From: Planctomycetota bacterium
Lineage (GTDB): Bacteria > Planctomycetota > Phycisphaerae > SM23-33 > FEN-1343
Reading direction: 5' to 3'
NCBI GenBank assembly: GCA_013203365.1
Contig: JABMQG010000071.1
Span: forward strand, 1-7,803
Length of the DNA: 7,803 nt
The position numbers and the translations under genes were made by a program. Position 1 is the first letter of the stretch. The number at the start of each line of letters is the position of its first letter. This document shows positions 1 through 6,241 of this stretch, piece by piece. The notes beneath the pieces were generated by a model, which worked only from the letters and a program-made list of their open reading frames with translations, did no database searches and was not told where the DNA came from.

Positions 1-73
1 CCAAACAGAATGCGGCTGCCGAGGGCCTTTGTTTGGGGTTTCCGCCGGCCGCATCTCCTGCTACGATTAGGCC

Positions 74-616
74 ATGGGCTACGAGAAAAAACCCCGGCCA
101 AGCTTCGAAGAAATTTTGGGCACGTGGAGTTCTCCCTGGGGCCGGATGGGGGGCGTATACGGTCCTGATGGGCTGCGACGAATCGAATTGCCTCATTACT
201 ATCCGGACGACCTGCTCGATCTGCTGAAGTGGGAACACCCCGGCGCCCGGATCGATGACGCTGCGTTTGCCGAGTTGGCCGATCTGTGCAGCGACTATTT
301 TAATCGCAGAGCGGTCGATTTCTCCACAGTGCGGTGCGACCTGTCCGGTTGCGGGCCGTTCGCTCAGAAGATTCTAACTGCCTGCCGAAAAGTACCCTAT
401 GGTCAAACCCGCTCTTATTCCGCTCTAGCCGGCCTAGCTGGAGAGCCCGGCAAAGCCAGGCCCGCCGCCCAGGCCCTGGGCAAGAACCCCATCCCGCTGG
501 TTATCCCCTGTCACCGCATCGTCTTGGCCGCCGGCCGGCTCGGCGGCTTCAGCGCCCCCGGCGGCATCCAACTCAAGAGCCGACTGATCGAATTGGAAAG
601 CCAAGCCCGCCCGTAA
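74..616 (+). CDS. ogt: Methylated-DNA--protein-cysteine S-methyltransferase (Ogt/MGMT family)
   Basis: A 180-residue suicide repair protein that would transfer the alkyl group from O6-alkylguanine (and O4-alkylthymine) to its own cysteine. The catalytic motif PCHRIV is at residues 145-150, with Cys146 as acceptor (codon 509-511). Other family positions fit: Tyr115 in the winged-helix part (VPYGQTRSYSAL, 107-118), an arginine-finger candidate Arg129, Asn138 eight residues before the Cys, and Glu175 near the end. Residues 1-90 form the poorly conserved N-terminal domain seen in full-length Ogt/MGMT, so this is not a bare C-terminal domain protein. The GG loop after the active site reads GGFSAPGG, two residues longer than in human MGMT. 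The ATG has no Shine-Dalgarno; TACGAT (62-67) ends 6 nt before it and could be a -10 box of a leaderless message, but no good -35 is seen. It converges on argJ with an 82-nt gap. Confidence 0.95.
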   Translation: MGYEKKPRPSFEEILGTWSSPWGRMGGVYGPDGLRRIELPHYYPDDLLDLLKWEHPGARIDDAAFAELADLCSDYFNRRAVDFSTVRCDLSGCGPFAQKILTACRKVPYGQTRSYSALAGLAGEPGKARPAAQALGKNPIPLVIPCHRIVLAAGRLGGFSAPGGIQLKSRLIELESQARP

Positions 617-631
617 GCAGCGTGCCGCTGC
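617..631. terminator. Weak hairpin between convergent ogt and argJ
   Basis: GCAGCG (617-622) and CGCTGC (626-631) form a perfect 6-bp inverted repeat with a 3-nt loop, starting directly after the ogt stop codon. No run of T follows within the next ten bases; a TTTT occurs only at 647-650. It could help to end either convergent transcript, but the evidence is position and pairing only. Confidence 0.25.
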
Positions 632-698
632 CGCTCTTGGTGGTGGTTTTGGAACACGCCGCCCAAACGCCCTCGATGCCATCGCCACGCAAAGTCCG

Positions 699-1904
699 CT
701 ACGTGTGATATTCGGCGTTGATGGTTACGTAGTCTCGCGACAGGTCGCAAGTCAAGACGGTGTAGCTGCCCCGACCGAGATGAAGGTCAAGTTCGATCTG
801 CACTGTCTGACCGGCCATGTGGACCTGGGCGGCCCGGCGGTCGAACGGGCAACTCGCGCCGCGCCGCATTACGGTCAGGCCGCCGATCTTGCAGGAGGCC
901 TTGTCCTGGTCCACCTTGGCATTGCTTCGCCCGGCGGCGGCGAGAATGCGTCCCCAATTGGGGTCGCCTCCATGCGCGGCGCATTTTACCAACGGGCTTT
1001 CGGCGATGGTTTTGGCCGCGGCCATGGCCTCTTGGTCTGACCGGGCGCCCCGAACCTTGATTCGAAGCAGTTTTGTGGCGCCCTCCCCGTCCCGGACGAT
1101 GGCCTCTGCCAACTCCGCGCAAACTCCCTGCAACAGTTTCGTGAATTTCTCCAGCGGCGTGCCGCCTGTGATGTTCGTGTTGCCGGCGGCCCCGCTGGCC
1201 AGCAGAACCACGGTATCCGACGTGCTGCGGTCGCCATCCACGCTGATGGCGTTGAAAGAGTTGGCACTGGCCGACCGCAGGGCGCGTCCAAGGGCCACTG
1301 GGCTGCACCTGGCGTCGGTCGTTATGAAACCGAGCATTGTTGCCAGCGAGGGGGCTATCATCCCCGAGCCCTTCGCAATGCCGGCGACGGTGACAGCCTT
1401 ACCGGCGATTCGCCCGGTCGCAACGGCCGACTTGGTGTGTGTATCGGTAGTCAGGATTGCCCGCGCCACGGCCGCGTCTTCATACGTAGACAACATCCCG
1501 GCCGCTGCAACTATGCCAGCACGCACCTTGTTCATGTCCAACGGCTGGCCGATCACTCCTGTGGAGCACACGAGCACCTGCTCGGCCTCACAGCCTAGGC
1601 AATTGGCAGTCAACTTCGCCATCGTCGCCGCGTCGCGGTCGCCGTGTTTGCCGTTGCAGGTATTGGCGTTTCCCGCGTTGACAACGACAGCCCGGCACCG
1701 GCCATAGCCACGGGGAAGTATGCGCCGGTCCCACCGGACAGTCGCGCCGACGACCTGGTTGGTCGTAGTCACCATGGCGGTCGGGACGGCCATGTCTGTC
1801 GCCGCTATGATCGCCATGTCTTCTTGGTCGCGCGTCTTGAGCCCGCAGCGCGCCGCGGCAGCCACGAACCCGGCCGGCAGTGTGATGTGGCGAGCCTTCG
1901 CCAT
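699..1904 (-). CDS. argJ: ArgJ: glutamate N-acetyltransferase (ornithine acetyltransferase family)
   Basis: A 401-residue ArgJ that moves the acetyl group from N-acetylornithine to glutamate, releasing ornithine and closing the cyclic arginine pathway in the cytosol. Family landmarks are present in order: NAGNANTCNGKHGDRDA (76-92), the oxyanion-hole STGVIGQPL (114-122, Thr115-Gly116), the self-cleavage segment KGSGMIAPSLATML (178-191) with nucleophile Thr189 after Ala188, GEGATK (273-278), DPNWGRILAAAGRS (314-327), and the C-terminal DLSRDYVTINAEYHT. Autocleavage at Ala188/Thr189 should give alpha and beta chains. I chose the ATG at 1904 because AGAGGAA (1911-1917) stands 6 nt upstream and the protein then begins with the usual MAKARHITLPAGF. 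Opening the frame to 1979 would add 25 unrelated residues encoded by the hairpin-bearing leader. Whether it is also an acetyl-CoA-using bifunctional enzyme cannot be read from sequence. It is the last gene of the minus-strand block. Confidence 0.96.
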   Translation of the reverse strand: MAKARHITLPAGFVAAAARCGLKTRDQEDMAIIAATDMAVPTAMVTTTNQVVGATVRWDRRILPRGYGRCRAVVVNAGNANTCNGKHGDRDAATMAKLTANCLGCEAEQVLVCSTGVIGQPLDMNKVRAGIVAAAGMLSTYEDAAVARAILTTDTHTKSAVATGRIAGKAVTVAGIAKGSGMIAPSLATMLGFITTDARCSPVALGRALRSASANSFNAISVDGDRSTSDTVVLLASGAAGNTNITGGTPLEKFTKLLQGVCAELAEAIVRDGEGATKLLRIKVRGARSDQEAMAAAKTIAESPLVKCAAHGGDPNWGRILAAAGRSNAKVDQDKASCKIGGLTVMRRGASCPFDRRAAQVHMAGQTVQIELDLHLGRGSYTVLTCDLSRDYVTINAEYHT

Positions 1905-1919
1905 TGTCTGTTCCTCTAG

Positions 1920-1935
1920 GCCTTCAACTGAAGGC
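1920..1935 (-). promoter_or_regulatory. Hairpin next to the argJ ribosome binding site
   Basis: On the minus strand GCCTTCA (1935-1929) and TGAAGGC (1926-1920) are a perfect 7-bp inverted repeat around a 2-nt centre, so in RNA the realistic form is a 5-bp stem with an AGTT-type tetraloop. It ends 2 nt before the argJ Shine-Dalgarno AGAGGAA (1917-1911). Its left half can also pair with the terminator-like hairpin upstream, so it may modulate argJ translation. Pairing is seen; function is inferred. Confidence 0.4.
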
Positions 1936-1941
1936 GGCTCG

Positions 1942-1973
1942 AAAAATCGCCCTTGCAGTTGGGCCCAAGGGCG
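1942..1973 (-). terminator. Terminator-like hairpin between argC and argJ
   Basis: Reading the minus strand, CGCCCTTG (1973-1966) pairs perfectly with CAAGGGCG (1955-1948) over a 10-nt loop, and is followed after one A by TTTTT (1946-1942). This is the shape of a short Rho-independent terminator. It lies 18 nt past the argC stop codon and 38 nt before the argJ start, so it would reduce or gate read-through from argC into argJ. The loop holds CAACTG, complementary to CAGTTG in the next hairpin. The T-run is only five long, so termination may be partial. Confidence 0.55.
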
Positions 1974-1991
1974 CCGCAAATCAAGAAAAAC

Positions 1992-3029
1992 TCAAATCAG
2001 TCCCGTCGTCTCATCCCAACCGTACATGATGTTCATGTTCTGAATCGCCTGGCCGCTTGCGCCTTTGACGAGGTTGTCCAGGGCGCTGAAAATAATGACC
2101 CGACCGTTCACCATGCGGGCTGCGACGTCGCAAAAGTTGGTGTGGACGACGTACTTAACGGCTGGCAGGACCTCGGTGCGAACCCGCACGAACGCCGCGT
2201 TGCCGTAATAGTCGTTCAACACGTCGGTGAGTTTCTCGCTAGTCACCGACTCTTTGACGCTCTGGGCGTATATGCTGCACAACATACCCCTGTCCATCGG
2301 GCATAGGTGAGGCACAAACGTCAGCGACACTTCCTTTGCAGCGATAGCCGACAGCACTTGCCGTATCTCCGGCGCATGCCGGTGCGTGCCGACGGCGTAG
2401 GGTTCGAAGTTCTCGTTCCGGTCGGGAAAGTGATACTTCTGATTCGGGCGCCGCCCGGCGCCGGAGACGCCGCTGATCGCGTTGACGATGATGCCGTCGG
2501 CGGCGATAAGGCCTTCTTTCAAAAGTGGACCCAACGCTAGCACCGAACAGGTCGGGTAGCAGCCGGGGTTGGCGATCAGCTGCGCGTTGGCTATGGCGTC
2601 GCGGTAAAACTCCGGCAGGCCATACACAGCCTCGGCCAGGCGGCCGACGTCGGTGTGGGGACAATACCATTTCTCGTACACCGCCGGGTCTTTCAGCCGA
2701 TAGTCGGCCGAAAAGTCGATGACCTTCAAGCCCGCCTCTCGCAGCTTAGGCACATAGCCCATGGCGACCTTATGCGGCACGCACAGCAGCACCAACTCGG
2801 CCGATCGCGAGATCTTGGCGATGTCGAATAATTCCTGCCGCATCGGCAACTGCTTGCTCAGCAGCGGAAAAAAACCGTCGATGGGCCCCAGTTCGTCGGG
2901 CGGCCCATAAAGGCCGGAAATCTCCACGTGCGGGTGCCGCAATAGCCACCGGATGGTCTCAAAGCCGGCGTAACCTGATCCGCCGACAACGGCTACTTGA
3001 ATCTTGCTGCCCGCCAGCGATGCAGTCAT
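1992..3029 (-). CDS. argC: ArgC: N-acetyl-gamma-glutamyl-phosphate reductase
   Basis: A 345-residue cytosolic enzyme that reduces N-acetyl-gamma-glutamyl phosphate to the semialdehyde with NADPH, the third step of arginine synthesis. The Rossmann fold starts at once: QVAVVGGSGYAG (11-22) is the NADP-binding glycine loop. The catalytic cysteine is Cys157 within ANPGCYPT (153-160). Other ArgC landmarks are VIDFSADYRL (103-112), AISGVSGAGR (184-193), THRHAPEI (215-222) with the likely acid/base His218, FVPHLCPMDRGM (238-249) and VKGASGQAIQNMN (321-333). Length matches the long (type 1) ArgC form. The ATG at 3029 has AAGGAA (3040-3035) 5 nt upstream. It follows rpsI after 125 nt with no clear promoter between them, so it may share the ribosomal protein transcript. 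argJ follows after 87 nt. Confidence 0.97.
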   Translation of the reverse strand: MTASLAGSKIQVAVVGGSGYAGFETIRWLLRHPHVEISGLYGPPDELGPIDGFFPLLSKQLPMRQELFDIAKISRSAELVLLCVPHKVAMGYVPKLREAGLKVIDFSADYRLKDPAVYEKWYCPHTDVGRLAEAVYGLPEFYRDAIANAQLIANPGCYPTCSVLALGPLLKEGLIAADGIIVNAISGVSGAGRRPNQKYHFPDRNENFEPYAVGTHRHAPEIRQVLSAIAAKEVSLTFVPHLCPMDRGMLCSIYAQSVKESVTSEKLTDVLNDYYGNAAFVRVRTEVLPAVKYVVHTNFCDVAARMVNGRVIIFSALDNLVKGASGQAIQNMNIMYGWDETTGLI

Positions 3030-3091
3030 CCCGGTTCCTTTCTCTGATCTTGCCCGGCCCTGCCAACAAAAGGAGGCACCAAACCAATAAG

Positions 3092-3105
3092 AACGGCCCC
3101 GGCCG
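3092..3105 (-). terminator. Short GC hairpin in the rpsI-argC gap
   Basis: The 125-nt gap 3030-3154 holds one notable structure: on the minus strand CGGCC (3105-3101) and GGCCG (3098-3094) pair around GG, followed by TTCTTATT. The T content behind the stem is interrupted and the stem is short, so it is at best a weak terminator or pause site. I found no convincing -35/-10 pair for argC in this gap. Confidence 0.22.
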
Positions 3106-3154
3106 CTATCGTGACCAGAGCCGTTTGCCGTAGTTGTGACGGTTCAGATTTCCC

Positions 3155-3592
3155 TTACCGCTTGGAGAACTGGAAGCTCTTTCGGGCCTTCTTGCGCCCC
3201 GGCTTCTTTCGCTCGACCTTGCGGGCGTCTCGGGTGAGCAGGCCGTTGTTGCGGAATGGCACTTCGACGTCGGGAGTTGCCTTGACCAGCGCCCTGGCCA
3301 GCCCGAGCGATACGGCCCCGGCTTGGCCGGTCATGCCGCCGCCGTGGAGATTGACGAAAATGTCCCACTGGCCGGCGGCTTTTGCCACCTCCAGCGGTGC
3401 CCGGATGGCCAAGCGGTCGCTATCTCGAAGGAAGTATTCATCCACCTGCCGCTTGTTGATCTCAAACTTGCCGCTGCCCGGCCGAATGCGAACTCTAGCC
3501 ACGGCCGTTTTCCGCCGACCGAGGCCCCAAATAAAGGTCTTCGCCGGCGGTGTGGCCACCTGTTCGGCTGCGCTGGCATCTGCTTCCGGCAT
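3155..3592 (-). CDS. rpsI: 30S ribosomal protein S9 (uS9)
   Basis: A 145-residue S9, a head protein of the small subunit whose C-terminal tail reaches the P-site tRNA. The core begins at WGLGRRKTAVARVRI (22-36), continues through the signature GGGMTGQAGAVSLGLARAL (84-102), and ends with the basic tail KKPGRKKARKSFQFSKR (129-145), whose final Lys-Arg is the tRNA-contacting end. The first ~20 residues, rich in Ala, Glu and Pro, are an extension not found in the E. coli protein. AAGGA (3605-3601) sits 8 nt before the ATG. It lies 33 nt behind rplM, the standard L13-S9 pair, and is surely co-transcribed with it. Confidence 0.98.
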   Translation of the reverse strand: MPEADASAAEQVATPPAKTFIWGLGRRKTAVARVRIRPGSGKFEINKRQVDEYFLRDSDRLAIRAPLEVAKAAGQWDIFVNLHGGGMTGQAGAVSLGLARALVKATPDVEVPFRNNGLLTRDARKVERKKPGRKKARKSFQFSKR

Positions 3593-3625
3593 GCTAATTA
3601 TCCTTACCTTAAGTCAATAAAACAG

Positions 3626-4072
3626 TTACAGTTTGAGTTTTTCGGGCTGCTGGGCCTGGTGCGGGTGCTCAGCGCCCGCATAGACCTTCAACTTGCTGAA
3701 CATCTTGCGGCCAAGCCGATTCTTGGGCAGCATGCGACGCACTGCCAATTCTATGACCCGACCGGGATGCTTCTCCATCATTTTCCCTAAAGTCCGGACC
3801 TTGCGCCCACCGGGGTACCTGGTATACCAATCGTATTCCTTGTCGGTAAGCTTCTTGCCGGTGACCCGGATCTTCTCGGCGTTGAGGACCACGACGAAGT
3901 CACCCGTGTCTACGTGAGGGGTATAGGTGGGCTTGTGTTTGCCCATCAAGATCGTGGCGATTCTCGCGGCCAATCGCCCCAAAACGCGATCAGAGGCGTC
4001 CACCACATACCACTTGGGGCAAATCTCGCCGGGTTTAGCCATGTACGATTTAGTTGTCGGCAATGTTGCCAT
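3626..4072 (-). CDS. rplM: 50S ribosomal protein L13 (uL13)
   Basis: A 148-residue L13, an early-assembling large-subunit protein. Family landmarks are [20 protein letters not shown] (20-39), [20 protein letters not shown] (42-61), the YPGG (86-89) segment, [14 protein letters not shown] (111-124) and [17 protein letters not shown] (128-144). Length and ends agree with the bacterial family. GGAAGG (4086-4081) is 8 nt before the ATG at 4072; the internal Met11 is a less likely start because it has no such site. It is the first gene of the minus-strand block and is driven by a near-consensus promoter at 4117-4144. In some bacteria L13 represses its own operon through the leader; the ~38-nt leader here shows no structure that I can tie to that. 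Confidence 0.98.
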   Translation of the reverse strand: MATLPTTKSYMAKPGEICPKWYVVDASDRVLGRLAARIATILMGKHKPTYTPHVDTGDFVVVLNAEKIRVTGKKLTDKEYDWYTRYPGGRKVRTLGKMMEKHPGRVIELAVRRMLPKNRLGRKMFSKLKVYAGAEHPHQAQQPEKLKL

Positions 4073-4116
4073 ACTGCCTGCCTTCCATCTATACGGAGCC
4101 TAGTGTGAAGCCGTTG

Positions 4117-4144
4117 ATTATTGCAAAAACGCCGTGCTTGTCAA
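4117..4144 (-). promoter_or_regulatory. Sigma70-type promoter of rplM-rpsI (possibly argC-argJ)
   Basis: On the minus strand a perfect -35 TTGACA (4144-4139), a 16-nt spacer and -10 AATAAT (4122-4117, 5 of 6 consensus) stand upstream of rplM. Transcription would begin near 4110, giving a leader of about 38 nt. This strength is expected for a ribosomal protein operon. It is the only strong minus-strand promoter that I see before the arginine genes. Confidence 0.75.
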
Positions 4145-4184
4145 GGGGTATGAAAGAGTTTTATTCGCCGCCCGGCGCAAGCCG

Positions 4185-4212
4185 TTGTATTTGCCTGGGT
4201 ACGACGTATCAT
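4185..4212 (+). promoter_or_regulatory. Weak candidate promoter for the repeat-protein gene
   Basis: TTGTAT (4185-4190), a 16-nt spacer and TATCAT (4207-4212, 5 of 6 against TATAAT) face right toward the gene that starts at 4266. The -35 matches only half of the consensus. It would be divergent from, and not overlapping, the rplM promoter. Confidence 0.3.
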
Positions 4213-4265
4213 AGCAATGCCGTGTAAACTGAAGCTGACAAGGATGAAGAAAGGGGCGACGGGAC

Positions 4266-5573
4266 GTGTACAGGCGGATATTGTTCGCGGCGACCGTGTT
4301 TGTTGTCGCTGGTTTTCCGGCCACGCCGGTCTGGGCCCGGGGCCTTTCGGCCCTTGGCCGCGACGAGAAAGCCGCCTTGGTTGCCGAGGCGACGGCCGAG
4401 GCGCGGGCTCAGATCACCCGGCGAATCCGGGCCCTGCCGATCGACGCTGGCATCACCGTCGGTGACCTGGCGGCCTCAAGCCCGCAAATTGACGCGTCGC
4501 TTAATGCCTTCATTGTAGTTATCAAGCCAGCGGGACCGCCACGGTGGGACGCCACCGATACGCAGGTGGAGGTGGTCGTGGAAATCCGCCTGGAGGCTGT
4601 CTATCACTGGCTGAAGGGCCTCGATCCAAGCCATTACAGGAGTGTAACCGTCGCCGCCGCCAACCTTGCCGAGCGGATTGCCGAGGCCGGCGATCGCAGC
4701 ATCCGCCAAGTCGGAAGAGCCTCCGTTGGCGGCAAGGCGCCTAAGGCAGTCGACGCGTTGCCGATGCTGTGGCGGACCTCCGTACTGCCCGAGGGTGTCC
4801 GGGCCGCGGAGGACTCGGCCCGCACTTACGCCAGGTGCAACCTGCTGAGGCAGATCAAACTCCTTCGGGTCAACGCCGGTGTTACCGTAGAAGACTTCGC
4901 CGCCATCAGCAAGGATATAGCCGACGGCATTGACAAAATGGCCCTGGCGGCCAAGCAGCAAGGTAAGTCCGTCCTTCGTCCCAGGGAGCTGATCGTGGAC
5001 GTTACGGTTGCCAAGCCCGCCCGCGACGTGTACACCCAACTGCGAACGCTGCACGGGCAATATTATAAGGGCACGGCCGTCACCGATGGCGACTTTGCCC
5101 TTTTAATAGAAACGGCAGGCTCGGCAATGCTTGCCGGGGCCGGCAGCGGCGTACCGCCGGGGAGATTTCTTACAGTCGGCCCGCAAACTCGTGCCGGCGG
5201 CCCTGCTTTGCCACGCCGACCGAGTTGGCCCGTAAAACTCAGCGCCACGGGCAAGGCCGGCGTGGCTATCAAGGGCAAGAACGTGGCTCAGGCCAAGCTC
5301 AAAGCCCTGCGCCAGGCTGAGAGCACGGCACGCGAAGACCTCGCCAGGCGGCTGAGGGAACTTCAAATCACGGCCAAGACCTGCGTTGGCGACTTCGTTT
5401 GTCTCGACAAGCGCATCGACCAGGCAATGACTGATTATCTGCAGACCGCACGTCTTGTCGGGGCTAAGATCTATGACGGCACTGGTGCTGTGGCCGTCGT
5501 CGAAATCCACACAGACGAACTGTGGAATATGATTGTGCTGTGGCAGAGAAAGCTGGCGATTCGAATCGAGTGA
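4266..5573 (+). CDS. Exported protein with three LPP20-like repeats
   Basis: A 435-residue protein that I cannot name. It begins with a Sec-type signal peptide: MYRR, hydrophobic core to about residue 17, likely cleavage after VWA (22-24). There is no lipobox Cys, so it is periplasmic or exported rather than a lipoprotein. Three diverged repeats follow at about 37-117, 180-260 and 345-423. Each has a helix, a segment with aligned invariant positions (Arg52/195/361, Leu57/200/366, Ala61/204/370, Val65/208/374, Asp67/210/376, Ile75/218/384), a variable loop, a beta-rich VEVVVEI-like strand and a short helix. This pattern resembles the LPP20 family (PF02169), but that is by eye. Linkers 118-179 and 261-344 are Gly/Pro-rich; both are likely flexible. 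The GTG start is chosen because it gives the signal peptide and AAGGGG (4251-4256) stands 9 nt upstream; ATG 4244 is out of frame. Divergent from rplM. Function unknown; an envelope structural or assembly role is a guess. Confidence 0.8.
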   Translation: MYRRILFAATVFVVAGFPATPVWARGLSALGRDEKAALVAEATAEARAQITRRIRALPIDAGITVGDLAASSPQIDASLNAFIVVIKPAGPPRWDATDTQVEVVVEIRLEAVYHWLKGLDPSHYRSVTVAAANLAERIAEAGDRSIRQVGRASVGGKAPKAVDALPMLWRTSVLPEGVRAAEDSARTYARCNLLRQIKLLRVNAGVTVEDFAAISKDIADGIDKMALAAKQQGKSVLRPRELIVDVTVAKPARDVYTQLRTLHGQYYKGTAVTDGDFALLIETAGSAMLAGAGSGVPPGRFLTVGPQTRAGGPALPRRPSWPVKLSATGKAGVAIKGKNVAQAKLKALRQAESTAREDLARRLRELQITAKTCVGDFVCLDKRIDQAMTDYLQTARLVGAKIYDGTGAVAVVEIHTDELWNMIVLWQRKLAIRIE

Positions 5574-5606
5574 TGCCGCCGGTTTGTCTTCTGCTCGCCT
5601 GCAGCC

Positions 5607-5629
5607 GGCCTTTCGGAAGCCTTTTTTTT
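5607..5629 (+). terminator. Rho-independent terminator candidate after the repeat-protein gene
   Basis: GG-CTT (5607-5608, 5610-5612, with C5609 bulged) pairs with AAG-CC (5617-5621) around a TCGG loop, followed by eight T (5622-5629). It lies 34 nt after the stop at 5573. The stem is short and bulged, but the T8 tract is strong. An upstream alternative stem uses GCCGG (5578-5582) with CCGGC (5605-5609). Confidence 0.5.
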
Positions 5630-5693
5630 GGAGCCTTTTTCGGGAGCCTTTCGGGAGCCTTTGGGGAGCCTTTCGGGTGCATTTCGGGAGTTT
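5630..5693 (+). repeat. Direct tandem repeat, 11-bp unit CGGGAGCCTTT
   Basis: Successive units are GGAGCCTTTTT (5630-5640), CGGGAGCCTTT (5641-5651), an identical copy (5652-5662), GGGGAGCCTTT (5663-5673), CGGGTGCATTT (5674-5684) and a shortened CGGGAGTTT (5685-5693). The two central copies are perfect and the copies decay outward, as expected for slippage-grown repeats. The array fills the space between the terminator T-tract and the -35 box of the next gene. No coding role is seen on either strand. Confidence 0.75.
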
Positions 5694-5698
5694 ATGCC

Positions 5699-5727
5699 TT
5701 GGAAACGGCAAGTAATTGAGGTATAAT
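5699..5727 (+). promoter_or_regulatory. Near-consensus promoter directly abutting the orphan gene
   Basis: TTGGAA (5699-5704, 4 of 6), a 17-nt spacer and a perfect TATAAT (5722-5727). Initiation is expected at about 5734-5735, which is the ATG of the following gene, so the message is probably leaderless. GAGG (5718-5721) would be upstream of the RNA start and cannot act as a ribosome binding site for that transcript. Confidence 0.65.
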
Positions 5728-5734
5728 ACTAGTT

Positions 5735-6100
5735 ATGTCCAAGGCAATAGTTCGTCTGACCGGGGGTGACCCGTACCTGGTGTTTTGGTTCGGCCGAGCC
5801 CATTGTGTGCCGGACCAGGGCACCGGTTTGCTGCCGGACCCGTTGCCATGCATCGCATGGGGACCTTCGCCGGCCAAGACCGAGTGGCCCGGCGACCGTG
5901 GCCCGTATCGGCTTATCGCCGATCTGGAACGCAGCCAGGATATAGGTGACCTGGATCACGTCTCGGCGAATATGCCGATGCTGGAACGACTGATCGCCCG
6001 CTTGGAGGCCCGTGCCGAGGCCCTGAGCCGACTCGCCGACCGCGCCCGGGCCGTCCACGCTCGCCATGAGCCCAGCGCCGGCCAGCGCCGAGGGGGATGA
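5735..6100 (+). CDS. Orphan 121-residue hypothetical protein
   Basis: I do not recognise this protein. An in-frame stop (5717-5719) lies just upstream, and the ATG at 5735 is the only early start. The first ~55 residues are rich in Gly, Pro and Trp (Trp18, Trp42, Trp51) with two Cys (24, 39). Residues 80-112 form a long amphipathic Arg/Glu/Leu/Ala helix with coiled-coil-like spacing (MLERLIARLEARAEALSRL, 82-100), suggesting that it self-associates or binds a partner. There is no signal peptide or membrane segment, so it is probably cytoplasmic. Codon choice favours G/C at third positions like the neighbouring genes, which supports real coding over the overlapping minus-strand frames. It has its own promoter at 5699-5727. 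Its downstream neighbour on the same strand is the GspE-like gene, but the 380-nt gap argues against a tight operon. Confidence 0.6.
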   Translation: MSKAIVRLTGGDPYLVFWFGRAHCVPDQGTGLLPDPLPCIAWGPSPAKTEWPGDRGPYRLIADLERSQDIGDLDHVSANMPMLERLIARLEARAEALSRLADRARAVHARHEPSAGQRRGG

Positions 6101-6241
6101 TTGTCAGCCAAAGGTCTTTAGAGCGGGGGTGAACATCCGGGTGCGCCCTGCCGAAACCACGTCTCGATGTTGGTAACTCACCGATTTTTCTGCGGTATTC
6201 AAAAAATCTTTCTCGCCCGATTTGCATCTGCCACTGGTTCC

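Noticed and set aside
1..36. Inverted repeat CCAAACA (1-7) and TGTTTGG (30-36) at the window edge
   Set aside because: Seven base pairs with a 22-nt loop and no T-tract; the left context is missing, so it cannot be told from chance.
817..1707. Long plus-strand open frame (296 codons) antisense to argJ
   Set aside because: It lies wholly inside argJ, whose every landmark is intact. The product has no recognisable domain and looks like a high-GC shadow frame.
4476..5060. Minus-strand open frame of 194 codons inside the repeat-protein gene
   Set aside because: The plus-strand frame has a signal peptide and three aligned repeats; the antisense product shows no motif.
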